From: Pseudolabrys sp963742345
GTDB taxonomy: Bacteria; Pseudomonadota; Alphaproteobacteria; Rhizobiales; Xanthobacteraceae
Direction: 5' to 3'
Assembly: GCA_963742345.1 (NCBI GenBank)
Contig: CAVULO010000010.1
Location: 124,001 to 188,000 of the forward strand
DNA length: 64,000 nucleotides
Made by a program: the position numbers and the translations under genes. The notes beneath the pieces were generated by a model. It saw nothing but the letters and a program-made list of their open reading frames with translations. It ran no database searches and had not been told where the DNA came from. This document shows, piece by piece, positions 43,495 through 53,517 of the stretch. The first letter of the stretch is position 1; the number at the start of each line of letters is the position of its first letter.

Positions 43495-43569
43495 GGGCGC
43501 TTAGCTCAGCGGGAGAGCGTTCCCTTCACACGGGAGAGGTCGTAGGTTCGATCCCTACAGCGCCCACCA
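43495..43569 (+). tRNA. tRNA-Val (CAC anticodon)
   Basis: A 75-nt cloverleaf: acceptor GGGCGCT pairing AGCGCCC, D stem GCTC/GAGC, anticodon stem TTCCC/GGGAG with loop TTCACAC (anticodon CAC, reading GUG), and T stem GTAGG/CCTAC with the TTCGATC loop. The CCA end is encoded. It abuts the stop codon of the convergent DUF971 gene. Confidence 0.96.
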
Positions 43570-43950
43570 TTATTTGCGCCGAGCCGGCGGATCGCGCGTC
43601 AGGTTCTTGACGGCGAGTTCATCAAGATAGGCTTGCCAATAGCCCGTGTAGCCGCGGCCGAGATCGAGCAGATAATCCCAATCGAAAATCCCGGTTGAGT
43701 GCATATCGTCGAACACGAGCCGTACAGCATAATTTCCGACCGGCAGCACCTCGATGATGCCAACGTCGCGCTTACCGGGAACAGTTTTGCGTTCGTCGGC
43801 CGAATGTCCTTGCACCTCCGCGCTCGGGCTTTTCACGCGCAGATATTCGGCGGGTAGATCGAAGCGCTCACCGCCTTCGAACGTGACGGTCAGAGTCCTG
43901 CGATCCTTGTGCAGGCGCAATTCGGTCGGCCAGGTTTGTGTGTCGGTCAT
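43570..43950 (-). CDS. DUF971 (gamma-butyrobetaine hydroxylase-like N-terminal) protein
   Basis: The 126-residue protein matches DUF971: WPTELRLHKDRRTLTVTFEGGERFDLPAEYLRV at the start, VGIIEVLPVGNYAVRLVFDDMHSTGIFDWDYL in the middle, then YWQAYLDEL. The fold resembles the N-terminal zinc-binding domain of gamma-butyrobetaine hydroxylase. Stand-alone members have been linked to iron-sulfur protein maturation by genome context, without firm biochemistry. It is flanked by two tRNA genes. Confidence 0.88.
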   Translation of the reverse strand: MTDTQTWPTELRLHKDRRTLTVTFEGGERFDLPAEYLRVKSPSAEVQGHSADERKTVPGKRDVGIIEVLPVGNYAVRLVFDDMHSTGIFDWDYLLDLGRGYTGYWQAYLDELAVKNLTRDPPARRK

Positions 43951-44027
43951 TCAATGCTTGCCTAAAAACAAGTAGGGCAATGAAGGGGCTGCCGGCGCAT
44001 GGAAATCGACTTGTCGGGCGGGACCCA

Positions 44028-44103
44028 TGGCGCTCCCTAGGGGACTCGAACCCCTGTTTTCGCCGTGAGAGGGCGACGTCCTGGGCCGCTAGACGAAGGG
44101 AGC
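44028..44103 (-). tRNA. tRNA-Glu (CTC anticodon)
   Basis: A 76-nt cloverleaf on the minus strand: acceptor GCTCCCT/AGGGAGC, anticodon stem TCGCC/GGCGA with loop CTCTCAC (anticodon CTC, reading GAG), T arm AGGGG-TTCGAGT-CCCCT and an encoded CCA end. Confidence 0.95.
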
Positions 44104-44158
44104 TACGCCCCTCGAAATAGCCTCGATCCGGTAAGTCCGCAAGCTTCGCGGGTGCCAG

Positions 44159-44494
44159 CTATTGCGGCGCCAGCCGAAGGCGCCCGAGCGGCTTGAGCGT
44201 ATTGAGGTCGAAGCTTAGCAAGCTCGATTGCGCCATTGATTTCGACAGTCAGCACGATTCGGCCGTCGCCGATTGCGCTGGAAAGCACCTTGGCACCGCC
44301 GGGCAATACAGCCGCAAAGGTCGGGCGCCGACTGCACCCTTCCCTCACCCTTGAAAACACGATAGCCGATGACCCCGATCACGGCGGCAACCGCGATGAA
44401 GAGTGGTCAGGCTCGCGATGATCATCAGCCGGCGTACTTTGGCGACGATACGCGCCCCTTCCGGGTCGAGAGGTTTTTCGTCGTCGTCGGACAT
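44159..44494 (-). CDS. DUF6476-like small membrane protein (three frameshifts)
   Basis: Read through the breaks, this is a protein of about 110 residues. It has an acidic N-terminus (MSDDDEKPLDPEGARIVAKV), one transmembrane helix (IAVAAVIGVIGYRVF) and a periplasmic beta-rich tail (AKVLSSAIGDGRIVLTVEI, then SFDLNTLKPLGRLRLAPQ). This is the shape of DUF6476 proteins of Bradyrhizobium relatives. Three one-base insertions (near 44401, 44324 and 44217) break the frame. Removing one base at each restores it, so sequence error is likelier than decay. It is divergent from rluD. Function unknown. Confidence 0.55.
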
Positions 44495-44504
44495 TCTTTG
44501 AACC

Positions 44505-45529
44505 ATGACGGATAAAGTCACCGAGACAGTCACGATCACCGCCGAGGAAGCCGGCTCGCGGCTCGATCGCGTGCTTGCCGCGCATATTGCGACGATGTCG
44601 CGCTCGCGCCTGAAGGCGTTGATCCTCGCCGGCCACGTGACGATCGCGGCGCGCACGATCCGCGATCCGGCGGCAAGCGTCAATTCCGGCGACACCATCA
44701 CCGTGACCCTGCCGCCCCCAGAACCTGCCACGCCGAAGGGCGAGAGCGATCCCGCTCAATATCGTCTACGAAGACGATGCGGTGATCGTCATCGACAAGC
44801 CGAAGGGCCTGGTCGTGCACCCGGCCGCGGGTCACGCCGTCGGGCACGCTGGTCAATGCACTGATCGCCCACTGCGGTGCAAGCCTGTCGGGCATCGGCG
44901 GGGTCAAACGGCCGGGCATCGTCCACCGTCTCGATAAGGACACGACCGGCCTGATGGTGGTGGCCAAGACCGACAAGGCCCACCGCGCGCTCAGCAAGCA
45001 GTTCGCCGAAAAGACTGAAGGGCCACTCAAGCGCGGATACCTCGCCTTGGTCTGGGGCGCACCCGACCGCCCGAAGGGCACGATCGACGCCCCGCTCGAC
45101 CGCCACCCTCATGCGCGCGACAAGCAGGCCGTGCGTGAAGGCGGCCGCTCGGCAGTTACCCATTGGCAGGTGCTGGAGCGCATTCCGGGCCGGACGGCAA
45201 GCCGGTCGCTAGCCTCCTCGCGTGCACGCTCGAAACGGGCCGTACCCACCAGATCCGGGTGCATCTCGCTCATATCGGACACCCAATCCTGGGCGATGCC
45301 ACCTACGGCACCGGCTTCAAGACCAAGGCCAGCCGTCTTGGGCCCGCAAGCGCGCGCTGCACTGGAGGCCCTTGGCAGACAGGCCCTGCATGCCTATCTA
45401 CTGGCCATCGAACACCCCGAAACCGGCGACGCCCTGGAGTTCCAATCGGAACTACCGGGCGATTTGCGTCGTTTACGTGATGCCCTGCACATGGAGAGCC
45501 GTGAAGCCGGGCCCGAACCGCGCAAATAG
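44505..45529 (+). CDS. rluD: RluD-family rRNA pseudouridine synthase (four frameshifts)
   Basis: RluA/RluD enzymes isomerise uridines in 23S rRNA. The reconstructed protein, about 340 residues, has an N-terminal S4 domain (about 15-65: SRLDRVLAAHIATMSRSRLKALILAGHV) and the catalytic domain. The latter has the active-site motif GIVHRLDKDTTGLMVVAKT with the catalytic Asp, then LETGRTHQIRVH and GHPILGDATYG. Frames change near 44748 (+1), 44838 (+1), 45189 (-1) and 45343 (+1). Each junction is within a conserved segment whose residues resume at once in the new frame, so this is most probably an intact gene in the organism. The place next to rpoH is usual in alphaproteobacteria. Confidence 0.85.
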
Positions 45530-45746
45530 ACAAGCTATTTCAATGGCTTGCTGGCATGTCGCGATGCATGGCTGCGTCACGGCGACGTGACGGGCGCAAT
45601 GCTTTCTTTCGCGCGGTCAAGCCGGTATGCTGCACCTGCGATCGAGGGAGTTAGCGGTCGCAACATCAAATGCGCGCCGTCGGCTCGGGGAGCGGCGGCG
45701 ACAACCGCCTGCCGATCACACGGGGGCAAGTAAGGAGGGCGCTATC

Positions 45747-46655
45747 ATGGCCCGTTCAGCCGCATTGCCGGCACTCAAGGCCGAATCCGGCCTTTCACAC
45801 TATCTGGACGAAATTCGACGGTTCCCGATGCTGGAACCGCAGGAAGAATACATGCTGGCCCGCAGCTGGCGTGAGCACGGCGATCGTGAAGCCGCGCACA
45901 AGCTCGTCACCAGCCATCTCCGCCTCGTCGCCAAGATCGCCATGGGCTATCGCGGCTACGGCCTGCCGATTTCCGAGGTCGTCTCGGAAGGCAATGTCGG
46001 CCTGATGCAGGCGGTCAAGCGCTTTGAGCCGGAAAAGGGTTTCCGCCTCGCCACCTACGCGATGTGGTGGATCAAGGCAGCGATACAAGAATACATCCTG
46101 CGCTCGTGGTCGCTGGTGAAGATGGGCACCACCGCCAACCAGAAGAAGCTGTTCTTCAACCTGCGCAAGGCCAAGAGCAAGATTTCGGCGCTCGAGGAAG
46201 GCGATCTGCGGCCTGACCAGGTCCAGATCATCGCCAAGCGTCTCGGCGTGACCGAGCAGGACGTCGTCGACATGAACCGCCGTCTCGGCGGCGACTCCTC
46301 GCTCAACGCGCCGATCCGCGACGATGGCGAGAGCGGCGAATGGCAGGATTGGCTCGTCGACGACGCGCCGAGCCAGGAGCGCATCCTGGCCGAAAGCGAG
46401 GAGAGCGATAATCGCCACAAGGCGCTGGTCTCTGCGCTCGACGTGCTCAACGATCGCGAGCGGCGCATCTTCGAGGCGCGCCGGCTGGCCGACGATCCGA
46501 TCACGCTCGAGGATCTTGCCGCCGAGTTCGGCGTCTCGCGCGAGCGCGTGCGCCAGATCGAGGTGCGCGCCTTCGAGAAAGTGCAGAAGGCGGTAAAGAG
46601 CCGCATCGCTGCCATGGAGCAGCCGGCGGAAGCACAGGCGATCGCAGCGCACTGA
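45747..46655 (+). CDS. rpoH: Heat-shock sigma factor RpoH (sigma-32)
   Basis: RpoH directs RNA polymerase to heat-shock promoters. The 302-residue product has region 2 (LVTSHLRLVAKIAMGYRGYGLP, FRLATYAMWWIKAAIQEYILRSWSLVK) and the RpoH box NQKKLFFNLRKAK near residue 130. Region 4 carries the helix-turn-helix LEDLAAEFGVSRERVRQIEVRAFEKV. AAGGAGGG eight bases before the ATG sets the start. It is the only gene between 44.2 and 52.4 kb without a frameshift. A strong terminator follows. Confidence 0.96.
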   Translation: MARSAALPALKAESGLSHYLDEIRRFPMLEPQEEYMLARSWREHGDREAAHKLVTSHLRLVAKIAMGYRGYGLPISEVVSEGNVGLMQAVKRFEPEKGFRLATYAMWWIKAAIQEYILRSWSLVKMGTTANQKKLFFNLRKAKSKISALEEGDLRPDQVQIIAKRLGVTEQDVVDMNRRLGGDSSLNAPIRDDGESGEWQDWLVDDAPSQERILAESEESDNRHKALVSALDVLNDRERRIFEARRLADDPITLEDLAAEFGVSRERVRQIEVRAFEKVQKAVKSRIAAMEQPAEAQAIAAH

Positions 46656-46684
46656 ACGCTGCATTCAGACGTTTCAAACATGTG

Positions 46685-46716
46685 ATGGCCGGGCACTTGC
46701 CCGGCCATTTTGTTTG
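46685..46716 (+). terminator. Rho-independent terminator of rpoH
   Basis: A 10-bp perfect stem ATGGCCGGGC / GCCCGGCCAT with an ACTT loop, followed by TTTTGTTT, 30 bp after the rpoH stop. The symmetric stem may also serve the convergent gene. Confidence 0.85.
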
Positions 46717-46738
46717 AAGCGCGGTCCAGCGAAATTCT

Positions 46739-48047
46739 CTACTGCCCCCACGCCCGGAACGCTTCCTCGAAGGCGCGCGTACCGGGCGTGCCTTTCTCCA
46801 TCGCCAGAATTGCGCGCTTGCCGCTGGTGTAGACGACCGGGATGTCGAACCAGTCGCGCTCCTTGAGCAACTGGATATTGCGCTGCACGTCGACGTCGAC
46901 CGCCGACAGGCCGATCAGGAAATAGCCGTTGGTGACCTTCACCGCCAGGCCGGCGAGCGGCACGCCGCGCGCCTGCTCGTTCTGCTTCATCAGCACGCCC
47001 GGCACGTTGCCGATGCCGCCTTCCGGGAAAATCCGCCGGCAGCGTGAACAGGATCTCGATGGTGTGGCTCGCCGGCAGCGCCTTGTCGGTATTGCGGCGG
47101 AGCGACCAGGTCATGCGCAATTTGCGTTCCGGTATTTCGATGTCGGCGCGCACCGCGAGTTCAGGCGCAAGCCCCGGTCCCGGCGACACGGTCTCGGTGC
47201 GCCAGAGCGCGGAGCCGACGTAGCGCTTGCCCTGCGGATCGTTCGGATCCTCGTCGTAGAGCACGACCTTCTGCGCCACCGCCGCGGCCGGCGCGTTGGC
47301 TGCGTTCGGCGCCGCTTCGCCGGATTGCCCGATGCGGTCGGCGATCTTCGGCCGGCCGGCGGGCTGCGAGGCATCTTTCGGCTTCGACGCCGGCTGCGAG
47401 CGGAAGCTCGCCACCATCGACGTGATCGCATGGCGCTGCCAATAGGCCGCACCGGCGATACCAGCCACGCACCAGCAGCAGCACGACCAATTTGATCATG
47501 CCGCCCGTAGGAGCGGGCGGGGCGCGTATAGGCGTCTTCATCGTCGTAGGCGCGGCGGAGGCGGCGACCGGAGGCGCATAGCCGGGCATGGAGCGCCTCC
47601 TCAGTCGAGCGGCGGCTCCGTGAACCGCGACGGCTCGACGGCGATCGGGTGGCTCGAAATAGTGCGGCGCCGGGCTCGGCGGGCATCGCCTCATAAGTCG
47701 CGTGCGCCGCACGTTTGGCCTCGGCCGCAGCACCGCCCAGGCCCTCGGCTTCGGCCACGGTTTCCCGGAAGTCGCGCAAACCTCGATCGCGCAGCGACGG
47801 TTCGGCGCCTCGGCTTCTGGAACATCCGCCGCGGCCGCTTGGCCGCTTCCGCCTCGACCTTGCGGATCGCCTCCTCCAGCGCCAGCCGCTCGCGCGTGAT
47901 GTCGGTTTCGTCGAGCGCCGGCTCGACGCCGCGCAACTGGCTGACCAGCGCGGCGCGCGCGCGGTCGTACAGCGCACGGCGATTCTCGCCCGTGTTCTTG
48001 TCGAGGCCGCTAACGGCGCGGGCGATCAGAGGGTAATAGTCAGCCAT
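46739..48047 (-). CDS. Single-pass membrane protein, unknown function (multiple frameshifts)
   Basis: Reconstructed across about six or seven frame changes, this is a protein of about 430 residues. Its N-terminus (MADYYPLIARAVSGLDKNTG) belongs to a soluble helical region, followed by a Pro/Arg-rich linker containing YDDEDAYTRPARSYG. One transmembrane helix (GMIKLVVLLLV...AGIAGAAYW) precedes a C-terminal domain with KVVLYDEDPNDPQGKRYVGSALWRTETV, then PLAGLAVKVTNGYFLIGLS. I know this pattern from conserved hypothetical proteins next to purA and serA in Bradyrhizobium-type genomes. Two clear +1 sites lie near 47468 and 47023. A reading as two genes, split at a TGA followed by GGAGG near 47600, cannot be excluded. 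Confidence 0.6.
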
Positions 48048-48066
48048 TGCACGCTATTGTGCTGGA

Positions 48067-48112
48067 GCATGATCCCGTCCGCAAACCGGTTCGCCACTTT
48101 CGCGAATCATGC
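48067..48112. repeat. Short palindromic intergenic repeat (rhizobial REP-like), copy 2
   Basis: The element begins GCATGATCCCG and ends ATCATGC; the outer 7 bp pair perfectly (GCATGAT / ATCATGC), with a central AAACCGGTT. It lies in the 95-bp gap between purA and the next gene and resembles the element at 7207-7250. Confidence 0.5.
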
Positions 48113-48142
48113 TTGACCCCGGTTCATGTCTTTTTTCAGCAA

Positions 48143-49441
48143 TCATAGCTCAAATGGATTCTTCATCAGGATGGTGTCTTCGCGTTCCGGACTGGTCGAC
48201 AGCAGCGCCACCGGACAACCGACCAGCTCCTCGATGCGGCGAACGTATTTTATCGCCTGCGCCGGCAATTGCGCCCAGGAACGCGCCCGCGCCGTCGGCT
48301 CCTTCCAGCCGGCGATGGTCTCGTAGACCGGCTCGACCCGGGCCTGCGCCTGCTCGCCGGCGGGAAGATAGTCGATTTCGCGGCCGTCGAGACGATAGCC
48401 GCACGCAGACCTTGATTTCGTCGAAGCCGTCGAGGATGTCGAGCTTCGTGAGCGCCAGCCCGTCGATGCCGCAGGTCCGCACGGTCTGGCGCACCAGCAC
48501 CGCATCGAACCAGCCGCAGCGGCGGGCGCGCCCGGTGACGACGCCGAATTCGCGGCCGCGCTCGCCGAGCGTTTTGCCGATGACATTGTCCATCTGATCG
48601 GTCGGGAACGGACCCGCGCCCGACCCGCGTCGTATAGGCCTTGCAGATGCCGAGCACGTAATCGATCGCGTTCGGCCCGAGACCCGAGCCGGTCGCCGCC
48701 TGCGCCGCCACCGTGTTGGACGAGGTGACATAAGGATAGGTGCCGTGATCAATGTCGAGCAGCGCGCCTTGCGCGCCCTCGAACAGGATGCGTTTGCCCT
48801 CGCGCCGCTTTGCGTCGAGCAGCGACCAGACCGAATCCATGAAGGGCAGCACCTTTGGCGCGATCGCGGCGAGATAGTCGTAAACGGTCTGCGCCTCGAT
48901 CTGCGGCAGGCCGTGACCGCGGCGCAGCGCGTTGTGATGCGCCAGCAGCCGGTCGATCTTTCCGCGCAGCGCCGGCAGATCGGCGAGATCCATGAAACCG
49001 GATGGCGCGGCGGCCGACTTTGTCTTCGTAAGCCGGACCGATGCCGCGCTTGGTGGTGCCGATGCGGGTCGCGGCATTATCGGCCTCGCGAAGCGCTTCG
49101 AGCTCGCGATGCAGCGGCAGGATCAGCGTCGCATTCTCGGCGATACGCAAGGTTTCGGGCGTCACCACGATTCCTTGCTTCTTCAGCTGGGCGATCTCGT
49201 CGATCAGCGCCTGCGGATCGATCACCACGCCGTTGCCGATGACCGACAGCTTGCCTTCGCGCACCACGCCGGAAGGCAGCAGCGACAGCTTGTAGGTCGA
49301 GCCATCGATCACCAGCGTGTGGCCGGCATTGTGGCCGCCCTGGAAACGCACGACGATGTCGGCCTGCTCGGACAGCCAGTCGACGATCTTGCCTTTGCCC
49401 TCGTCGCCCCACTGGGATCCGACAACTACAACATTCGCCAT
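48143..49441 (-). CDS. purA: Adenylosuccinate synthetase PurA (three frameshifts)
   Basis: PurA joins aspartate to IMP with GTP in the first committed step to AMP. The reconstructed protein, about 432 residues, begins MANVVVVGSQWGDEGKGKIVDW with the GDEGKGK phosphate loop and the NAGHTLV segment. It continues through GTTKRGIGPAYEDKVGRRAIR, EGAQGALLDIDHGTYPYVTSSN and GRARRCGWFDAVLVRQ to LSTSPEREDTI near the C-terminus. One-base insertions near 48995, 48619 and 48401 break the frame; deleting one base at each restores the family sequence exactly. The total length then equals that of normal PurA. It lies downstream of serC-serA, a frequent alphaproteobacterial arrangement. Confidence 0.93.
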
Positions 49442-49600
49442 CGGAATCCCTTCCCTAAGCCAGCGCCCGGACACTTGGAGCCGGGAGCCACCGGCCAGGT
49501 CCACCTTCGGATAAAGGATGCTCCCCTTCGAGGCAAGCCAAAGTCCACCGCCCTATCGCGCCGGGCAGCGGCGACAAAAGTTTGATCTGACGCGCTAATT

Positions 49601-51187
49601 TCAAAAATGCAGCGGCTTGGCCTGCTGCACCTGCGGCAGCGCGCGCACCTTGGCGAGGACAAGCCTCGGGCAGTTCGCCGTCGATCTCGATCAGCGCGAC
49701 GGCGTTGCCGCCGGGCGCATCGCGGCCGACATGAAAGGTCGCGATGTTGATGCCGGCCTCGCCCAGCGTCGAGGAGAATTTGCCGATGAAGCCCGGCTTG
49801 TCGAGATTGGTGATGTAGATCATCGAGGGGCCGAACTCGGCGTCCATGCGGATGCCCTTGATGTTGACGATGCGCGGCCGGCCGTCGGCAAACACGGTGC
49901 CCGAGACATGGCGCGATTGCCGCTCGGTCGTCACCGTCACGGTGATCAGGCTTTCGTAGTCTCCGGCATTTCGCGCGTGACCTCTTCGACCACGATGCCG
50001 CGCTCCTTGGCGACCACCGGCGCAGACACGACATTGACGTCGCCGAGCATCGGCCGCAGCAGACCGGCGAGCGCCGCCGAGGTGAGCGCCTTGGTGTTCA
50101 TCTGCGCCACGGCGCCTTCGTAGGCGATCTGTACCTTGCTGATGCCGGTTTCGGTCAATTGACCGGCGAAGGAGCCAAGCTTTTCGGCCAACGCGACGAA
50201 CGGCTTGAGCTTTGGCGCCTCTTCGGCGCTGATCGAGGGGAAGTTGATGGCATTGGCGATGGCGCCGCGCAAAAGATAGTCCGACATCTGCTCGGCGATC
50301 TGCAACGCGACGTTTTCCTGCGCTTCGGACGTGGACGCGCCGAGATGCGGCGTGCACACCACGTTCGGCAGGCTGAACAGCGGGTTTTCCGTCGCCGGCT
50401 CGGTCGACGAACACGTCGAAGGCGGCACCGGCCACCTGCCCGCCTTTGAGCGCTTCGTGCAGCGCGGCCTCGTCGACCAGAGCCGCCGCGCGCGCAATTG
50501 ATGATGCGCACGCCTTTTTTCATGGTCTTGATGGCTGCAGCGTTGATGATGTTGCGGGTCTTGTCGGTGAGCGGCGTATGCAGCGTGATGAAATCGGCGC
50601 GCTTGAACAATTCGTCGAGCTCGACCTTCTCGACGCCGAGATCGGTGGCGCGGTCGGCCGACAGAAACGGATCGTAGGCAATCACTTTCATCTTCAGCCC
50701 GAGCGCGCGGTCGGCGACGATCGAGCCGATATTGCCGCAGCCGATGACGCCGAGCGTCTTGCCGAAGATCTCCACGCCCATAAACTTGTTCTTTTCCCAC
50801 TTGCCGGCGCGCGTGGACGCATCGGCTTCCGGGAATTTGCCGCGCCAGCGCCAGCATCAGCGAAATCGCGTGCTCGGCGGTGGTGATCGAATTGCCGAAC
50901 GGCGTGTTCATCACAATGATGCCGCGCGCGGTCGCTGCCGGAATGTCGACATTGTCGACGCCGATGCCGGCGCGGCCGATCACCTTCAGGTTCTTGGCGT
51001 GCTCGAGGATTTTCGCCGTCACCTTGGTGGCCGAGCGGATGGCGAGACCATCATAATTGCCGACGATCGCGGCGAGTTTTTCCTTGTCCTTGCCGAGCGC
51101 GGGCTGGAAATCCACCTCGATGCCGCGATCCTTGAAGATCTGCACGGCGGCGGCAGACAGCGCATCGGAAATGAGAACTTTGGGCAT
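49601..51187 (-). CDS. serA: D-3-phosphoglycerate dehydrogenase SerA (five frameshifts)
   Basis: SerA oxidises 3-phosphoglycerate in the first step of serine synthesis. The reconstructed protein is about 528 residues, the long form with an intervening and a C-terminal ACT domain. Motifs: VIGRAGIGVDNVDIPAATA, the NAD-binding LGVIGCGNIGS, FITLHTPLTDKTRNIIN, INCARGG and CTPHLGAST with the catalytic His. A C-terminal ACT domain carries MIYITNLDKPGFIGKFSSTLGEAGINIATFHVGRD. Frames break near 50830, 50480, 50402, 49961 (a deletion) and 49661; the others are insertions. Conserved residues continue at once after each, so the true gene is likely to be intact. It follows serC by 63 bp. Confidence 0.93.
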
Positions 51188-51250
51188 GAGCGGTTGCTTT
51201 CAAAGATGATCGGAAGGTTTCAGGCCGTCCCGCGGACGGCAGACGACGGC

Positions 51251-52427
51251 TCAGGCCGCTTTGGGCAGCGCGGCTTTGGCTTCGGCGAACGCCCAGTCGA
51301 GCCAGGGCGTGAGTGCTTCGATGTCGCGGCGTTCGACCGTCGCTCCGCACCAGATGCGCAGGCCGGGCGGCGCATCGCGGTAATAGGCGATGTCGTAGGC
51401 GACGCCTTCTTTCTCGAGCAAACCGGCCAAAGTCTTGGCGAAGGCCGCCTGATCGTCACCCGAAAGCCGCGTCACCGCCGGATCGACGACCTTGCAGGCA
51501 CACCGACGTATTGGAGCGCTCGCTCGCATTCTTCGCGAGATGGTCGATCCATGCGGTCGTCGCAACCCAGTCGGACAGCACTTTGGCATTAGCATCTGAG
51601 CGCGCGATAGTCGCCGCAAGGCCACCGACCGATTTCGCCCATTGCAGCGCGTCGAGATAATCCTCCACGCACAGCATCGACGGCGTGTTGATGGTCTCGC
51701 CGGCGAAAATTCCTTCGTTGAGCTTGCCGCCCTTGGTCAGACGGAAAATCTTCGGCAGCGGCCAGGCTCGGTTTGTAGCTTTCGAGCCGCTCGACCGCGC
51801 GCGGCGAAAGGATGAGCATGCCGTGCGCGCCCTCTCCACCCAGCGCCTTCTGCCAGGAGAAGGTGACGACATCGAGCTTCGGCCAATCGAGCTTCTGCGC
51901 GAAAGCCGCCGAGGTGGCGTCACAAATGGTGAGGCCTTTGCGGTCTGCGGCGATCCAGTCGCCGTTCGGCACGCGCACGCCGGATGTCGTGCCGTTCCAG
52001 GTGAACACCACGTCGGTCGAGAAATCGATCTTGCCAAGGTCCGGCAATTCCCCGTAAGGCGCTTTGATAACGGTGACGTCCTTGAGCTTGAGCTGCTTTT
52101 CGACGTCGGTGACCCAACCTTCGCCGAAGGATTCCCAGGCGAGCATCGTCACCGGGCGCGCACCCAGCAGCGACCACAGCGCCAATCTCGACCGCGCCGG
52201 TATCGGAGGCCGGCACGATGCCGATGCGATAGTCGGCGGGCACTTCCAGCACCTCGCGCGTGAGATCGATGGCGCGCTTGAGCTTCGCCTTGCCGATCTT
52301 GGATCGGTGCGAGCGTCCGAGAACTGCGTCGGTGAGGTGTTTGAAGGCTCCAGCCAGGGCGCTTGGCGCATGGGCCGGACGAAAAGTGCGGGATCGCCGG
52401 CCGCACGCCGGGCTTTGTCGCCGTCAT
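51251..52427 (-). CDS. serC: Phosphoserine aminotransferase SerC (four frameshifts)
   Basis: SerC makes phosphoserine from 3-phosphohydroxypyruvate with PLP. The reconstructed protein is about 390 residues, of the alphaproteobacterial type: PHFSSGPCAKRPGW, LGRSHRSKIGKAKLK, EVPADYRIGIVPASDTGAVE, VVFTWNGTTSGVRVPN. VVTFSWQKALGGEGAHG holds the PLP lysine, and GETINTPSMLCVEDYLDAL follows. Frames break near 52350, 52184, 51769 and 51493, and at least three are one-base insertions. Removing them gives an uninterrupted family sequence. It is the first gene of serC-serA. Confidence 0.92.
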
Positions 52428-52575
52428 AATGTCTATCCTTCCAGATAGGCGCCCCTCGTTGGGGAGGGGTGTCCCACTGGCGGAGATAGGCGACTTGCCC
52501 GCCGCGGTCAACTCTCGCGGTTCAGGCAGCAATATAGTGGAGGCGCGGGCTTGGGCTTAAAAGTGTATACGCTTA

Positions 52576-53490
52576 TTAGTACCGCACGCCGACGCCAACG
52601 TGCCCGATTTGCGTGTTTGAACGGGTCCCGTTTACCGGTGCGAAAGCGGCAAATTCCCACTCGCCGCGGAGAAACACGGAGGGCGTGACCGCCCAATCCA
52701 GGCCGAGGCCGGCGGCAACACCTGCGACGAAAACATTGCTCTGACCGGCGCTCGCAGACTGTTGGAACGTGCTGGGGAGGCCAGGTGGAGTGGGGGCGGG
52801 CCCAGTCCACGTCATGGCGTCGTTCACGTTCACGTTTGTCTGATAGTTGAAGCGCCCGACCGCGACGCCAACCGCTGCGTAGGGCAAAAATTGGCCGACA
52901 GCATATCCGGCGCGCGCCCGCAAAGCCGCATAATCAACGAGTTTAAATGATGACGACGCTGTAATGGTGACGTCGTGCTGCACAAGATCTGATGTCGTAA
53001 AGAGGCGTTCGAGCGAGTCGCCGGTGGAAGATTGCAGGATCGACGGATGCTTGTAGGCAAGATCCCAGCCGACGACGAGCTCGCTCCATTGCCAATTGTA
53101 GCCGAGGAATGCGCCGAAGACCGGGCCGTTTGTCGAGCTGGCTGGCAGTGTCGTCCAGGCTGAAGGCTGTGCCTCATTTTCGAGCGTCGAATTGCGCAGA
53201 ATGAAAGCCACCAGCGGGCTGGTGCTATTTCCAAAATCGGCATTCATGTTGCCGTAACCCGCGAGGACGCCGAATTGCCAGCCATCCCACCTGACATAAC
53301 TCGGCTCCACCGAGCCGCGCAGAGGCCAATCAGCCGCTATCGCGCGCTCAGCCGATGCGCTCGCCAGTGTCAGAAAAACGACAGCTGCAACACGCAGTGA
53401 TGCTCCGCAGCCGGCCACAGCCGGTCGCAGGTTGACACCAAGACGAAGACTCATCCCCCTCATGACCGCAGTCCCGTTCGTTTTCATCAT
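52576..53490 (-). CDS. Outer-membrane beta-barrel protein (Omp31/Omp25-like)
   Basis: A 304-residue protein with a long N-terminal signal region (cleavage probably after A-I-A-A near residue 53). The following part alternates hydrophobic and polar residues as beta strands do: WDGWQFGVLAGYGN, GAFLGYNWQWSELVVGWDL, ALRARAGYAVGQFLPYAAVGVAVGRF. The C-terminus is IGHVGVGVRY, with a terminal aromatic residue as needed for barrel insertion. Several in-frame ATGs lie close together, so the start is uncertain. It follows a second barrel gene by 27 bp and probably shares its transcript. Confidence 0.8.
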   Translation of the reverse strand: MMKTNGTAVMRGMSLRLGVNLRPAVAGCGASLRVAAVVFLTLASASAERAIAADWPLRGSVEPSYVRWDGWQFGVLAGYGNMNADFGNSTSPLVAFILRNSTLENEAQPSAWTTLPASSTNGPVFGAFLGYNWQWSELVVGWDLAYKHPSILQSSTGDSLERLFTTSDLVQHDVTITASSSFKLVDYAALRARAGYAVGQFLPYAAVGVAVGRFNYQTNVNVNDAMTWTGPAPTPPGLPSTFQQSASAGQSNVFVAGVAAGLGLDWAVTPSVFLRGEWEFAAFAPVNGTRSNTQIGHVGVGVRY

Positions 53491-53517
53491 GGTCGTCAGC
53501 TGTTAACCGGAGTGCGG

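Noticed and set aside
43495..44103. The two tRNA genes as integration sites of a mobile element
   Set aside because: No integrase, repeated tRNA 3' end or foreign gene block is seen nearby.
47590..47610. A separate gene starting at an ATG behind GGAGG after a TGA inside the broken membrane-protein gene
   Set aside because: The upstream and downstream parts resemble one continuous conserved protein with a linker; the stop probably arises from the local indels, though two genes cannot be fully excluded.
44159..52427. True pseudogenisation or programmed frameshifting of purA, serA, serC and rluD
   Set aside because: Too many events in essential or central genes, nearly all +1, with conserved residues intact on both sides and no slippery-site pattern; sequence error is simpler.
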